Assembly (NCBI GenBank): GCA_032988165.1
Contig: JANTQF010000055.1
Location: 89,958 to 153,957 of the forward strand
Origin: Emmonsiellopsis sp. PD_33
Lineage: Eukaryota; Ascomycota; Eurotiomycetes; Onygenales; Ajellomycetaceae
Direction: 5' to 3'
Length of the DNA stretch: 64,000 nt
This document shows positions 25,471-38,339 of the stretch, piece by piece. Every line of letters begins with the position of its first letter. Within the stretch, counting starts at the first letter, position 1. Under the pieces are notes generated by a model, which did no database searches, was not told the DNA's origin, and saw only the letters and a list, made by a program, of their open reading frames with translations. A program made the position numbers and the translations under genes.

Positions 25471-27202
25471 ATGATATTCAGGGCTCCAGGGAAAATCACT
25501 AGCATGCAAGAATGATAAGACTTTTTGAAAAAGTTTATTATCTATAGGGTTAGTTCTTCCTCCTTTAAACCTCCTCATAATCACACATTGTAGGCATTCA
25601 TGTAGGCTGCCCTGATAGCCACAATGGCTGCATCCTTTATTTACTGTAAAGTGTCTTTTTGAGCATCAGTTAGGTAAAGAATGACATCCTTATTTGTGTG
25701 CAGGAGGAGGTTGATAATCTTCTTCTCAAACCATTCATACTTGGAGCCTCACTGAATTATGATACATTAGAGAATCTTCTTAAATAGAATGATCAATTCC
25801 TTCAGCTGGGCCTCAGATGCCTCTATGAAACCCTTTTTCATGTAGTTGTTCAGTGTAGCAGTGATGTTCTGACTGAGCTTTTTGAACTCCTTTCAACAGG
25901 CATGATGTAGTATGTCTGAATCCTTCTAATAATCATCCTCCAGAATGTTTATCTAATTATATATATCTTCAGGGCCTTTCTCAAAGAGGGTTCTACTCAT
26001 TAATTAGACATTAAGGTGAGACTACTGATCACCCTCCTTCTTTATCCCATTATGATTCAAACTCAGTATAGAATAAAACTAATGAATATTAGTACTATTT
26101 CATTCTTTCTCCAGATGATATTCATTATAGACTAGTAGGCCTCAGCTCTATGAATATTATAATTTTACTAATCAACCATGCATATAGTCCATCATCAGTG
26201 ATGAGGTCAGAATAATACAATTATTAGATGCTCATTAATTCAAGTTGATGTCTAAAAGTAGATACACCTTGGCACTTGAACTATATTTATAGATCCTCTT
26301 TTTCATAGTAATCTTGGAAGCTATAGAGAGCTACATGAATAATTACAATGATGACTTAGAATCAACAACCTTGATAAACTCATCAACCCATATAGATAGG
26401 AGGGATGATGGGACTACAATAAGAGACACCTCTAAGTTGATTTCAAACACTACCTTCAGTGCTCTTAGTTTAGTATCTAGCTCTTTATGTATAGCACAGA
26501 CACATCTAAAGGGCCATCAAGATTGTGTTGGACACAGAGCAACAGTATCCACATCTCATGGATGGTATTCATGGGTGGTGTTAAAATTGAATTTCTGAGA
26601 GTAATGAACTAATCTATAATTTGATGCCACTAAGGACCTAAGAATAATATAGGTGAGGAGCTCAGTGATCTTCTCTACCCCCATTTTGTTATCTAAAATT
26701 TCCCCTCTCATGGGCCTTTTGTTGTTCATTAGCATTCAGAAGGCAGTAAATAGCTGATACATGAAACTAATCCTCTTCATATATAATATGTTGATTCTGG
26801 GTGTAGGAGATTTGTAGTTAATATCATTATTCTTAAATATAAAGAAGTATGTAAACATTCTCTTCATATGTTTATTGAGTTAGTAGCATTCTTCTATATC
26901 TACTACTTAGAACATCAGACCTACTTCATTAAGATCAGCAAAATTATTTTGATAATTAGCTTTAATATTAGTTTCTGACTGGCCATCAGAATCAAAGACC
27001 TTAATGAGCTTTTAAGTAGTACTTTTTAGTGTTGGACTGTCTTCTGTACTACTAGCTGGATTAGTAGGAGATAGAGATACCTTAGGAGATAACTTAATCA
27101 GCAAACTAAGCATTAGAAGGTTTATTGCTATTTAATCCTCTTCTGCACCACCAGCAGTACTGGCAGGAGATGCAGACACCTTGAGAGATGACTCAACCAG
27201 TA

Positions 27203-27315
27203 AATTGTCTTTTGAAATTGAATTGTCTTTTGAGATTGGATTGTCTTTTGGGATTGAATTGTCTTTTGAAATTAGATTATCTTTTGGAATTACATCATCT
27301 TTTGAGATTAGATCA
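27203..27315 (-). repeat. 18-bp in-frame tandem repeat
   Basis: Six units of TTGTCTTTTGAAATTGAA-like sequence encode a hexapeptide of SKDNSI type on the minus strand. All units keep the frame. Confidence 0.7.
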
Positions 27316-28120
27316 TCTATATTAGTATTAAATAGTATAGTAGGAATAGTATCATATTTTGAGGCTTCAGTGTTGCTATTATCATCATCAAAGCTAACTG
27401 GATGTTTGCACTTATTGGATTTCTCTCAGATCTCAAACTGAATTACTCACTACTATAATAGTATATCTGATTTAGCTACTCTATCTGCAAAGAAGGCTGC
27501 CTTGCATTGGGTGATTTATAAGGTTACTTGATCAATCCTGATGCTAACTAACTATTCTAAATAGTATAGATCTATAAGGAAGACTTGCTGGGCCTCTAAA
27601 TTGAAATGGATGATACTATTACTCTTCAGCTCTTTCAGTCAGTCACTATGGTCCTTCTTTATAAGATGGTTAACTAGGTTTAGTTTCTCAGCCACATGAG
27701 ATGCTAGATTTACTGGTATGCACACAGTGAGCTGATCATCTTCATCCACTAGAGAGTTAATAGTGTGAAACTTCATATATTAGATCTAGTTATTAAGTAT
27801 GTTTAGCATTAGTTTGGCAGCTCTGAAATCTGAAGTACAAGTGAAGAGTAGTAAAGACCTATAATTACTATCATAGCTGGCCATTATCATTAGTCTCTCT
27901 GATTGATATGCCAATGAGATTTGCCATATTAGTGGTAAGAGCTCCTGATACTCAAAACTGGGCTCTTTAGATTTAACTGACAGATAGATTGGTGTGGATG
28001 TTTTAGGATTAGACAGTATTTTAGGATTAGATGGTGTTTTAGAATTGGATGCTATTTTAAGATTAGATGCTATTTTAAAATTAGATGATTGCTGGTTCCT
28101 ACTGTATTTTCAAGTCATCA

Positions 28121-29280
28121 TATAGACTTATTTACTGAAGAGATTAATAATGATAATTTAGTAATCATCTATAATGCATCTATCATTATTAAGGGGTTCC
28201 TCAGCTCATCTAGTAGGAATATCCATCACATCTAACAGGCCTTAGCTGATGCATTTATTAATAGTGTAGATTCTAAATTACTTCTTATGGCCAGTATCCT
28301 GCTTGACTGCATGATAGTTGGAGGGTACTACAAGTTATTAATTGAATTTAGCCTTAAATTAATTCAGATCTCATACTGTACAGTTCATAACTTTACTAAT
28401 CACTTCATCAGATAGAGTACCTATAATGGCCTAGATACAACTATCAGAATGAAAATATTATAAATAGAGAATGCAGTATAATTTACTAGCTGACTCAGAG
28501 CTTCTTTATCAAAGTTAGCTCTAAAGTTGGCAGGGTAGTAGTGAGAAGTTAGTAATGAGTCAGGGCTAGATGTAAAGGTCAGAATGAAAATATTATAAAT
28601 AGAGGATATAGTATAACTTACTAGCTGAGCTTCTTCATTAAAGTTGGCTTTAAATCTCTGATGTTGGTGGTGGGGTGATGGTAGTAAGTTAGTAATAGGT
28701 CAGACTGTTATGGTGTTATAAGAAGTTAGTTAAAAAGCTTGTAAGTTTCTTAGATGAATGATTAAGCTAAGGGCTGAACTCTAAAGCTTAAATAGGTTTA
28801 GCTCTATTTATAAGGTTAAATGGGGGTAGCTATATAACACATTATAAGTTATTACTAGATTTTTATATTCTGATAATATTAGTCTCATTATGTAATTACT
28901 TGACCCTCTCCTTTCAACAACCTTAATCTCATAATGTGATCACTTGACTTTCATTACTTTAATTTAAATGCTTTCATCAGGACCTTTTGTTTATATGCTT
29001 TCATCTATATGATTTCATTTAGAATCTCAGATGCTTTTATTAAGACACTTTCATTAGAATACTTTCATTAGGATGCTTTCATTGGGATGCTTTCATTTAA
29101 TGTTTTTAATCTGATAATCTTACTTTAACTATTCATTTAATATTAAAATATCATCTAATATCAAAACAACATCTAATACCAAAACAACTCAAATCATATC
29201 AACCAATAAGGACTATAAATACTGATTAAATGGTTATTGCTGATTGAATCCCTACTCATAGTGATATAAGCTAGAGAAAA
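28121..29280. repeat. Non-coding AT-rich stretch with short repeats
   Basis: It contains a direct duplication with a spacing of 135 bp (CAGAATGAAAATATTATAAA at 28445 and 28580). Degenerate TTTCATTAGGATGC-like 15-16-bp repeats lie around 28,970-29,100. No coding frame recognised. Confidence 0.55.
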
Positions 29281-29329
29281 GAGATAGTGTGCTAGATGCA
29301 CATCATATAATACTAAAAAAAAGCAACAC

Positions 29330-30320
29330 TAACTACCAATTTCATATAAGGAGGATATGCAAATAAGGAACAACCTGTTATTTCAAATACAATCTGACTA
29401 AACATAGCTTCCTGCTGAATGATAAGGCTGATAGAGGTATACTCACTAATACTATATGATCCACTTTGATATACTATATGTGTACTGGCTAATATTTAAC
29501 AGCTATTAGGTTGAAGTGGCAATGTAGAATCTATCTTAATAATAAGCTTCTAAAGACATTCCTAGTGTTATCTGAATGCTAATACTATTTTTACCCTAAT
29601 AAGTGATAATTACTTGCTAAGCTTAATTATAGTACTCACTCAATCAGATAATCTGACTGACATGGTGCAGAATGCATCAACCTGCTATAAAATTAAGAAG
29701 AGGTAGATTTCTCAACTCATTAGATAATGAAGTTTAAGAATCAATCTATTTGTGCTAGATGTAGGTAGCCTATTCATTTCATAATCAAGTTAAATTAGTA
29801 GCTGGCTAACATGGAGGAACACTACAAAATAATTATCATCTATCTGAAATAATAGAGCTATGAGTTGTGCTGAAACTTCATCAGTGGCATTGAGTTATAG
29901 AAGGCTAAAGGTAAGAATGAGTGTTACCTCTACTATCTCTAGAGGAATTTCTGCCACTACAAATATGAATTACTGAGTCAGCTCAGTCACTGATACTATT
30001 TCAGTAACAAGCAGATTTAGCAGATAGTAGAGGAGACATACAGGAATAGAAGTAATAATACTAGTAGTATTAATCTCCCCAATGAATGGAATAAGTGGGA
30101 TGCCACTAGATTCAACCTTTAAGTTATATCCCATTAGCATCTATAGCCCTCCAAGTCTACTACCATTATCTACAATGACTACAACATATATGCACAAGTG
30201 GCAGACAACAAAAATGAGCTTAGAGATCTTATTGGCAATAAAATGATGAATAATATGAATATTTGAGTAATTTAGGATAATAAGAACCTGACATACAAGT
30301 AGAGGATGGGATGAATTATA
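29330..30320 (+). pseudogene. Degenerate plus-strand coding region, family unknown
   Basis: On the plus strand a protein-like reading of about 300 codons can be followed with stops ignored. It includes LTKHSFLLNDKADRGILTNT (about 29,400), LNNKLLKTFLVLSECQYYF (about 29,545) and QVADNKNELRDLIGNKMM (about 30,200). The reading looks like a once-real protein because biased amino-acid runs are absent and stops fall at plausible Gln/Arg/Trp positions. I do not recognise it. Direction is opposite to the neighbouring degenerate gene at 24.4-28.1 kb. Confidence 0.3.
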
Positions 30321-30429
30321 GATATAATGACTAACTACATAAGATATAGAAATAAACTTTAAAGGCATTAGGTATAGTATGTAGCAGATGATGAGCATCA
30401 GATGCTTCAGATGATTACTCATCTTGATA

Positions 30430-33400
30430 ATGTTGGAATTAATTGAAGATGTTTAATATCAAAATAATGTATAATATTAAAATAACATATAATATCAAAA
30501 TAGAGTAGATTACACATGTCAGCCTAGATAATAATAGATCTTTACTTTGAATGTGTTTTTCAATGTGCTGACAGCTAATAATGGCAGCAGCAGCTAATAA
30601 TAACACTAACAGCTGATAATTTTAATCTCCTCTGTGACCTCCTCTTTAATATTCTCCTTTTTGCTTACAATGGCATCTCAGCTGATTTTAATTCAATTAA
30701 ATTATAGAAATCAGGCATATTCCCTCATCTGATTAACTTATAGAGATTATGTGAATTCCTTGTCCCATTAATTGACCAGTAATAGCTTGTAATGCCAGTA
30801 GGATTATCATTACATATATATATATATATTTGCATCTAGCCTGCCATTTAGTCACACACATGAATAAATAATAGTTAATAACTCCAGAACAACTAGATGT
30901 CTAAATCAGCCAAAGAGATATCATCTACTAATTATAAAACATGCATATAATATCTGATTTATCATACAATATGGTTATAAAATCTCAACAGACTGTAAGT
31001 TAAGGAGTCTACACAGGGCATAATTTAATTAGTTATGTTAGCCCAGGTGGGCTAGTTATTAGTACTACATGATATTGAATATTAGCAGACCAATATTGAT
31101 AGATATTAGTGCTATATGATATTGAATATTGGTAGACCAACATTAGCAGTTATTATCACTATATGATATCTAATGTTAGTAATATAATATTCATGATTAC
31201 TTATTAGTGGTTGCTGGCAGTCCATAGAATAACTAATATTAGTAATTGAATGTTAGTGTAGGTTATGCTAAGTCTGTGATAACTTAATGAGAAATGTAAG
31301 GAAAATACTCATATTTTAGTATTCTTTTACTTATTATCTTTTAGTTATATGATGTGCTTTGATTCCTCTACTTCAACCTTCTCTTTTTATTTTATTCTCA
31401 ACAATCTATATGTTCTGCCTCTTCACTGTATATATATCTTATACATCTACACTATTAATATATTTATCTCTCTTCCTACTAAATATCTTTCATTGTCTCT
31501 CAGGCCCTATCTGGGCTTTAATTCTTCTATTTTTTTACTATCTTCAGTGATTATTTGAGATCCTTTCAGCATCCCTTATTATAACACTCTTAATGACATC
31601 TCAGGTCCTAGGCTTTCTGATGGTTTTATGGAGGCCCTATAGTCTAAGTGAATAAATAAGATTACTTAGTTAATTGTGCTAGTACTATCTATCTTCATTC
31701 TACCTACTTATAAGTGAGTGCTGTCAGTACCTTCTATTGCTGTGCTAGTGCTGCTAGTACAGCCTGTCTCTATAACTTTATTAGCTATACTAGTACTGCC
31801 AGTACAGCCTGTCTCTTTCTTGCCTGATACATCCACTCAGTTGAGGGCTGAATATGAGGCCTGTGATTACCAGATATATGAGATGAACTATTATTTTAAT
31901 CATCTCATATATTGTCTTTATTAGTTCTGATGTTCTCTGTGTATCTATATGCTACACACTTCCTCTATAGATTCCTCTTCTTGCTAGTTATCCTAGTCAA
32001 ACTCAGACACACTAAACACTGAGCATATTAAGAATTAATGATATATTACTTGTGGTAGCTATTGCAGGTATGATATAGAATGAGTGCTTAATTGAATGAA
32101 GGTATAGAGCTCAGAGGAGTTTTAAATGTAGAGTCTGAAAGAGGAAAAGACACTAACTCTACCATAGAGAGAGTAAAGGATGAAGGACTCTAGAGGGGCA
32201 TGAGTATCTTCCTACTGAAATAAAAGAATGATGTTAGAACTAAATTCATGTAAAGTAATATCTAATAGGAAGGATAATTATTACTAATACTTTACTAGAT
32301 GGTTAATGTATTCATATAGTCATATATTCAATTTGAAATTTGAAAGCTTTTGCAAAGCACTATATCTCTCCCCTTTCAATTTAAGTGCTTTTATGAAGTG
32401 TCATGTCCCCCTTCTTTCAACTTGAGCTTTCACAAAGTGCCATGTCCCTCCTCTTTTAATTCAAGTGCTTTGATAAAGCACCATGTCCCTTCCCTTTCAA
32501 TTCAAGTACTTTTACAAAGTGCTATATCCCCCCCTTTTCAACTTGAGCTTTTATAAAGTACTGTGTCTCTCCTATTTCCATTTAGGTGCTTTCATAAAGT
32601 ACTATATTCCTCCCCTTTTGATTCAAAAGCTTTCACAAAGCTCTATATATAGAAGAGGTAAAAAGTTCTAAATATCTAGCTCTTTTCTATCTCTTCTCTA
32701 TTTTTTTTTTCTCTTTTCTTAGATATCTTTTCTCCTACTAAAGATCATCAACATTCTCTTTCCTATATCATACTGACTATAACTACATTAAAATAAACCC
32801 TCAAACCACCTCTTTCTCTCTCTGAAAAGAAAATCCTATCACCTCCCTCCTCTAATATCACATTCAATACAAAAGATGTATGTATAAAACTTTAACATCA
32901 TAAAATAGAGAAGTAGTAAGACTAATATGATATATAGATTAGCATATGAGTTACCCACTAATCAGCATCAAATACTATCTGTTGCTGGCTAGAAGCTGGC
33001 ATGCTTCTATTATAATCTTTACTCTGATGTTCAGGTACTATTAGCTCAGTCTGGAAGAAATGTGATATATATATAGAATGTAATTAAACCTACTGACTTT
33101 ATTCATTCTAAATACTTTTATATAAATACACTATTAGTTTAATCCCATGAACAACAATTTAATGCATGATAAATTGATTTCTCCTGCTATACCTACTGAG
33201 TATGCTATTGATCATTCCCTGTCTGTGTTTAAGTCTCTAGTCATTTTAGAGGGTGTTGTGAAAACTGCCTATAGAATAATCACCACCAATGCACTGTATG
33301 AGATATATATTGAAATAATATATCTCAGACTTTCCCTTTAGGCTCTTTTCTATCTTTCACCCCTCACATCAGTGACCAGCCTGGGTCTACACCTGACAAC

Positions 33401-33740
33401 CCTATCATTATTGATTGAGTGAAGGGTTAGATGATCTCCTTCCTTAGAGAGTAAGTTTAAAGGCTTTGAAATCCAGATAAACCTTATTTTATCTCTTTTG
33501 ATTGATTTGATCAGCTTTATTTTTGAGCACTTAATTTCAAGGGGTAGATCTAGCTCTCTACCTGGGCTTTTTACTGTCTCTTTTCCTTCTACTTTATATG
33601 TATGGCTGGGTTGATTTTGAGTGCTAGTTTTTCATTTTTTTAAAGAGTGGGATTGACTAGTAGTCTTAGAATGTTACTTCTTTATTACTTTAACTTTTCT
33701 TTTGCCTATCTTTATATCTTTATCCTTTATTCCTCTATTT
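30430..33740. repeat. AT-rich decayed sequence with minisatellites
   Basis: No gene recognised. It holds a 47-bp x3 array at 31,071-31,190 (GATATTGAATATTGGTAGACC-like) and a 40-bp array at 32,340-32,650. The remainder is low-complexity AT-rich DNA with scattered short open frames that do not look like proteins. Confidence 0.5.
32340..32650. repeat. 40-bp minisatellite
   Basis: The landmark CATGTCCC/CTATATCCC recurs at 32360, 32402, 32441, 32482, 32522, 32561 and 32602, that is every 39-42 bp. Units alternate pyrimidine-rich CCCTTTCAA and GCTTTTATAAAG parts. Open frames across it are repeat artefacts. Confidence 0.8.
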
Positions 33741-33769
33741 GATTTATGTGACTACATTATTTGCCACCC

Positions 33770-34190
33770 TCTACATTAATATTAGTAGAGGTATCCCTAT
33801 TGATACTCACATCAGTCATACTAATATTAGCCAGTGTGTCCCTATCATCATCCCCATTAATATTAGTAGAGGTGTCTCCTTGGCCACTCATATCAGCTAT
33901 GTTAATATTGACCAGTGTGTCCCTACCACTATTCTCATTAATGTTAGTGGAGGTGTCTTCTTAGCTACTCATATTAGTCACACTAATATTAGCTAGTGTA
34001 TCCCTACTATCATTCTCATTAATATTAGTAGAGGTGTCCCCATCATCATTACTTGCATCAGGTCACATCAATGTTGAGTGGTGTGTCCCTACTCTCATTT
34101 ATATTAATATTAGCAGCCCAGGTGTCTGCATCACCACTTATATTAGCTGTGCTAATATTAGCTCTATTATGATCTATTCCTTTAATATTA
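33770..34190 (-). repeat. 81-bp-period array, left arm of an inverted pair
   Basis: The landmark CAGTGTGTCCCTA recurs at 33832, 33913 and 33994 (81 bp apart), with a further irregular copy near 34,079. The consensus is the reverse complement of the array at 37,500-38,060. Units combine a 45-bp and a 36-bp module. The array is open in at least one frame (27-residue repeats such as THISHTNISQCVPIIIPIN). Confidence 0.8.
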
Positions 34191-34199
34191 CTTACTACT

Positions 34200-37100
34200 C
34201 TGTTCCATGCTACTAGATGCATACACCCCTTCCCTACTTTATTTGGGAGATTGATACTTATCTCCTTATCTGTGTGTGAGCAAATTTTAGCATTTTTTTT
34301 TGACCATCTAAATTAGATCAATTAGTGATAGGCTATATCTAAGTATTCAAGCCTTTTTATTGATGGTAGAATAGATACACTAAAATTTACTAGCATGCAA
34401 ATAAGGAGATAATCTGTCATACTATCACTGCCTGGCACTATAACCCTTATACTAACTCTTAACCTCTACCTCTACCTACAGCAGTTTTTCCTGTCAGTGA
34501 CATTCAGAATGAACAAATGTGAATGTGAATGCAATAAATAAATGAACATACAAATAAATGATCAATTAATAGTCAGGCTGCTACTAATATAAATTACTTG
34601 AGAAGAAGATGACTTATATACAGCTATGAAGCCCAGTTAGCATTAGCATAAGATCAATCATAAAAGAAGAGATTAATTATGGGTAAACTTCAGCCATCAG
34701 CACTGATGGTGCAGAACTGTGGGATCTAATAGATTAGAATGAATTGTAATTGACACTATTCTTATTATTTTTCAGAAGAAAACATTGCTTTAGAAAAAGA
34801 TTATACTAATTATATCTATCTTTAGTGATTCCCCCCTTTCTATTACATTCCTACTTCAGATGGCTGTATACTAACTATTTTTATTATAATAGCATTAGTT
34901 TCAATTGATGTGTCTTATTTTAATAAAATATCTGCTACACACTGACTTGACTCTCATCAGTTAATTACTAATAGTTATTCTCTCACTTCTATTTTATTAC
35001 TTAAAAATTGCCTTACTCCATTCTTTTCTTACCTCTAATTACATTGAATTCTATCTCACCATCTACTGGATTAGTACACTTCTTATCCCTAGAGTCTTCT
35101 CTTTTTCTTTAAAGCTTTTGAAATCAACATCAAAAGAAGCTATAAAGGTGAGGATTAGTTAACATACAACTTGAGATAAGTTCTGCAAGTCAGTAGTTAG
35201 AAGTAGGTTGATTCAGATAGCATATGATTTTGATATTCAAATTTGAAGCCTGCACTGACAAGATGGTTTGAAATTAAGCCTGTAGCATAGCCTGGCAGAA
35301 ATGAACTAAAGTATAGGTAGGAGTCTATTATTGATAATTATCATAATAATAAGGATATAGATGAGGATAATGGTTTGAAGAAAGTTAATAATGATATAGA
35401 TGTGAAAGATAAGTCTCACCTTCTCTCAAATAAGTAAAGATGAATTGAGCTAGACCTGATGAGTTATTCTCTTTATTATGTTGTGCCTGTTAATATTAAT
35501 GCTATTATAGAATGATTTTACTTATTAGTATTAGCATGGGTTTGCTTACATTTTATGATGTTAATATTGAAATCAACTGATTATTTGAGTTAGAACTTTA
35601 TACTACTGTAAAGACCATCTCTTTCAACTAGGAGCTCTTTTTTGAGTTCTCATGATGATTGGATTTTCTTGGGCCTTACTAGTAGCTATCAAACTCCTCT
35701 TACTACATCTAATGTAATCAAAGATAATGCAATCAAGAAGGGTGAAGGGTGTCTTGCATGAGCTAAATTAGAGTAAAGGTCAGATAGAAGTAAAATATAA
35801 GATAACAATCATACCCTTTTTGATGATGTTAGAATCTTATGTGCTGAAAGGCTGTACTCTAGCTATGAAATCTCACTATTATAGTGGATATTTTGATCAG
35901 AAGAAAAGAAGCCCCTGATGTCAGAATTAATAAAGAAGGTATAGAGGATATAGCATAAGAAGTTAATCAAATAGTAAAATTAAATGAGAGATATGATTGA
36001 TTCTAAAAACCAGCCAACAAAGCAGTCTAATCATTGAGAGGCATAAATGATAGTTCCTCTAAGTATATTACTTACATGCTAATACTCTAATGCTGATATA
36101 ACACTAGTAGGTTTTTAAATATATTGCTTTAATTTAATATCATCATACAATGATGGTTAAAGCATACATCAATGGCATATTTAGTAATAGGTATTTAAAG
36201 GAAGTAAATCTGCAGGAGAAGATACAGATAGAGCTTCTAAAGAACTATCTTTATCTGTGCTTAGATGATGTTTATGATGAAAATGAGATAAACTCTATTT
36301 TCTATTATTTTTAATCTCTATTGACTGACTTCATAGAACTTAAAATGTGATATATAATAGCTTTTCAACAATGTTCTTCAGGTATTTGTAAAGCTTTTCT
36401 ATAGTTAAGACTAGCATAGCTTAGCAAGTAACTTACTCACATGAAAGTTCTTTAGATACTCTAAATAGAAGTCTGCTACCATCCTTCCTATCTTTATTAT
36501 AGTTAATTTAGTGTACTTTGCAATCAGAAATCTCAGACAAATAATTGGTCAGTCTGGGGATACAGAATCAAGATTTAATGGAGCTTTAGCCTTTCATAAG
36601 AATTAGGCTTTATGATTATATAGGATTAGATTTTTATTACTAATATTTATAATTAGGAAAATTCAAGGATTTAACAGCCATGTAGGGGGAAATATGTGAG
36701 GAGTGAAGAGATATACTGAGATGTATTATTTAAAAATAAGTTTAGAATCTTTCTGGATTTCAGAAGAGTAATGGGGAAACTGCAGTGAATAAGATTATTA
36801 TTGATTTAAATGCTGATACAGTGAAAGATCTTAATTTATTCAAGCTAATAAATAATGAATAAAAAGATGTAGAGTAATTAATATATCTTTATAGATTCTC
36901 TATACTTTCTCTTATTTGCTTGGGATCTAACTTTACTTCTAAGATAACAGTATATTAATTCTTTCACAGACTAGCTATCTATAGCTCAGAGTCTGCCTCT
37001 ACAGTTGCTAATACTCTGCCAGTAACCCTATTAGTGCTCATAATGGAAGGAGTGTAAATTATTATAATTTTTTGATGTTTAATCATCTTCATTATATGAA

Positions 37101-37490
37101 ACCATCTCTTATTATAGTACATACTTATTGCTGAGAGGTCTCTTCATTCAATATTTCTCTCAGTAAGACTGTGATGTTATTTATCAATGGCTCCTTTATA
37201 ACTCTTATTCATACTTAATGCCTGCATTCTTAATTTTCTTACTTCTCCTTCTATTTCTCTCCTTCATCACTGCAACTATCTATTTCAAACAACACCTAAT
37301 ACTATTCATTCAATGATTATTAATCTATCTTGATTTTATTTTTTACTATTTATAGATTCTGTACATTATAGATGAATAATACTTTTGCTGAATTGGGTAA
37401 TAATAATAATTAATATAACTAATATATAATAGATGATAGTGTCAGTAAAGATAATATTATTAATAATAAGGTATAGAGTACTGCTGATGC
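34200..37490. other. Decayed segment between two inverted arrays
   Basis: About 3.3 kb of AT-rich sequence with no recognised domain. On the plus strand, protein-like stretches appear around 35,330-36,060 (for example NHTLFDDVRILCAERLYSSY) and 36,150-36,330 (MVKAYINGIFSNRYLKEVN). A transposon-encoded protein may have been here. The family is unknown. Confidence 0.35.
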
Positions 37491-37499
37491 CATCATCAA

Positions 37500-38130
37500 C
37501 ATTAATGCAGATAAGAATAGAGACACACTAACTAATATTAATGTAGCTAATATGAGTGGTAATAAGGATACCTCCAATAATATTGATGCAGATAGGGGCA
37601 GAAACACACTGGCTAATATTAGTGCAATTAATATGAGTGGTGATAGAGACACCTCTAATAACATTAATATGAATGAAGGCAAAAACACACTGGCTAATAT
37701 TAGTGTAATCAATATGAGTGGTAATAGAGACACACTGGCCAACATTGATGTGATCAATATGAGTGGTGATAGGGACATACTAGCTAATATTAGTGCAACT
37801 AATGTGAGTGGCAATAGAGACACCTCTGACAACATTAACACAGATGAGGGTAGAAACACACTGGCTAATATTAATATAATTAATGTAAGTAATAATAGAA
37901 ATACCTTCAATAATATTGATATAAATAGGGGTAGGGACACACTCACTAACATTAATGTAGCTGATATTAAGTGGTGAGAGGAATATCTCCACTAAAATTG
38001 ATATGAATAATAGTAGGGACACACTACATAATATTAGTGCATCCAATACAAGTAGCAATGAAGATACCTCTGTGAATCTTAGCACAATTAATGCTATTAA
38101 TGGTAGTAATACCTCCATCAATGTTAATAT
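37500..38130 (+). repeat. 81-bp-period array, right arm of an inverted pair
   Basis: CACACT landmarks lie at 37524, 37605, 37686, 37731, 37776, 37857, 37938 and 38020. The spacings are 81, 81, 45, 45, 81, 81 and 82 bp, so each unit is a 45-bp module with or without a 36-bp module. A 141-residue open frame (37552-37977) reads as Asn/Asp-rich repeats such as SGDRDTSNNINMNEGKNTLA. The opposite strand is also open over much of the array. Confidence 0.82.
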
Positions 38131-38339
38131 AATTGAGAATATTCACATTATTAACACTATTAATGTGATTATTGCACTGCAGGCACATGTAAGGGACTGA
38201 CTGCATATAGTAGCTCCTGCACACTTCAAGCAGGACTATATAATAAATCACTGTGCCTGTCAAAACTGCACAAGCATGCTTATGCTGCCACATGCCCCAC
38301 ATGCAGCAAAAAGATTTTGCTGATGCTATTAAAGCTGGC

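Larger units (their letters stand above)
24400..28120 (-). pseudogene. Long degenerate coding region of unknown family
   Basis: On the minus strand a protein-like reading of more than 1,000 codons can be followed. Stops replace Gln, Arg and Trp. Readable stretches include KTSTPIYLSVKSKEPSFEYQ (about 28,000), LVHYSQKFNFNTTHEYHP (about 26,590) and SEAQLKELIILFKKIL (about 25,810). Near the C-terminal end I read DIKRIIYNVKASTATARQIG (about 24,490). Short in-frame repeats support coding: a 6-aa unit (SKDNSI-type, 27,203-27,315) and a 7-aa unit (NNVESQN-type, 25,385-25,470), each keeping a period divisible by three. Acidic Ser/Glu-rich sequence follows the second repeat. I do not recognise the family. 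Its position beside the Plavaka-type transposase on the same strand suggests a second gene of the same transposon, which is inference only. Frame continuity was judged by eye and small frameshifts may exist. Confidence 0.4.

Noticed and set aside
37419..37952. 177-residue Leu/Ser-rich open frame on the minus strand
   Set aside because: It is the antisense reading of the 81-bp array. Its hydrophobic repeats come from repeat composition and do not indicate a membrane protein.
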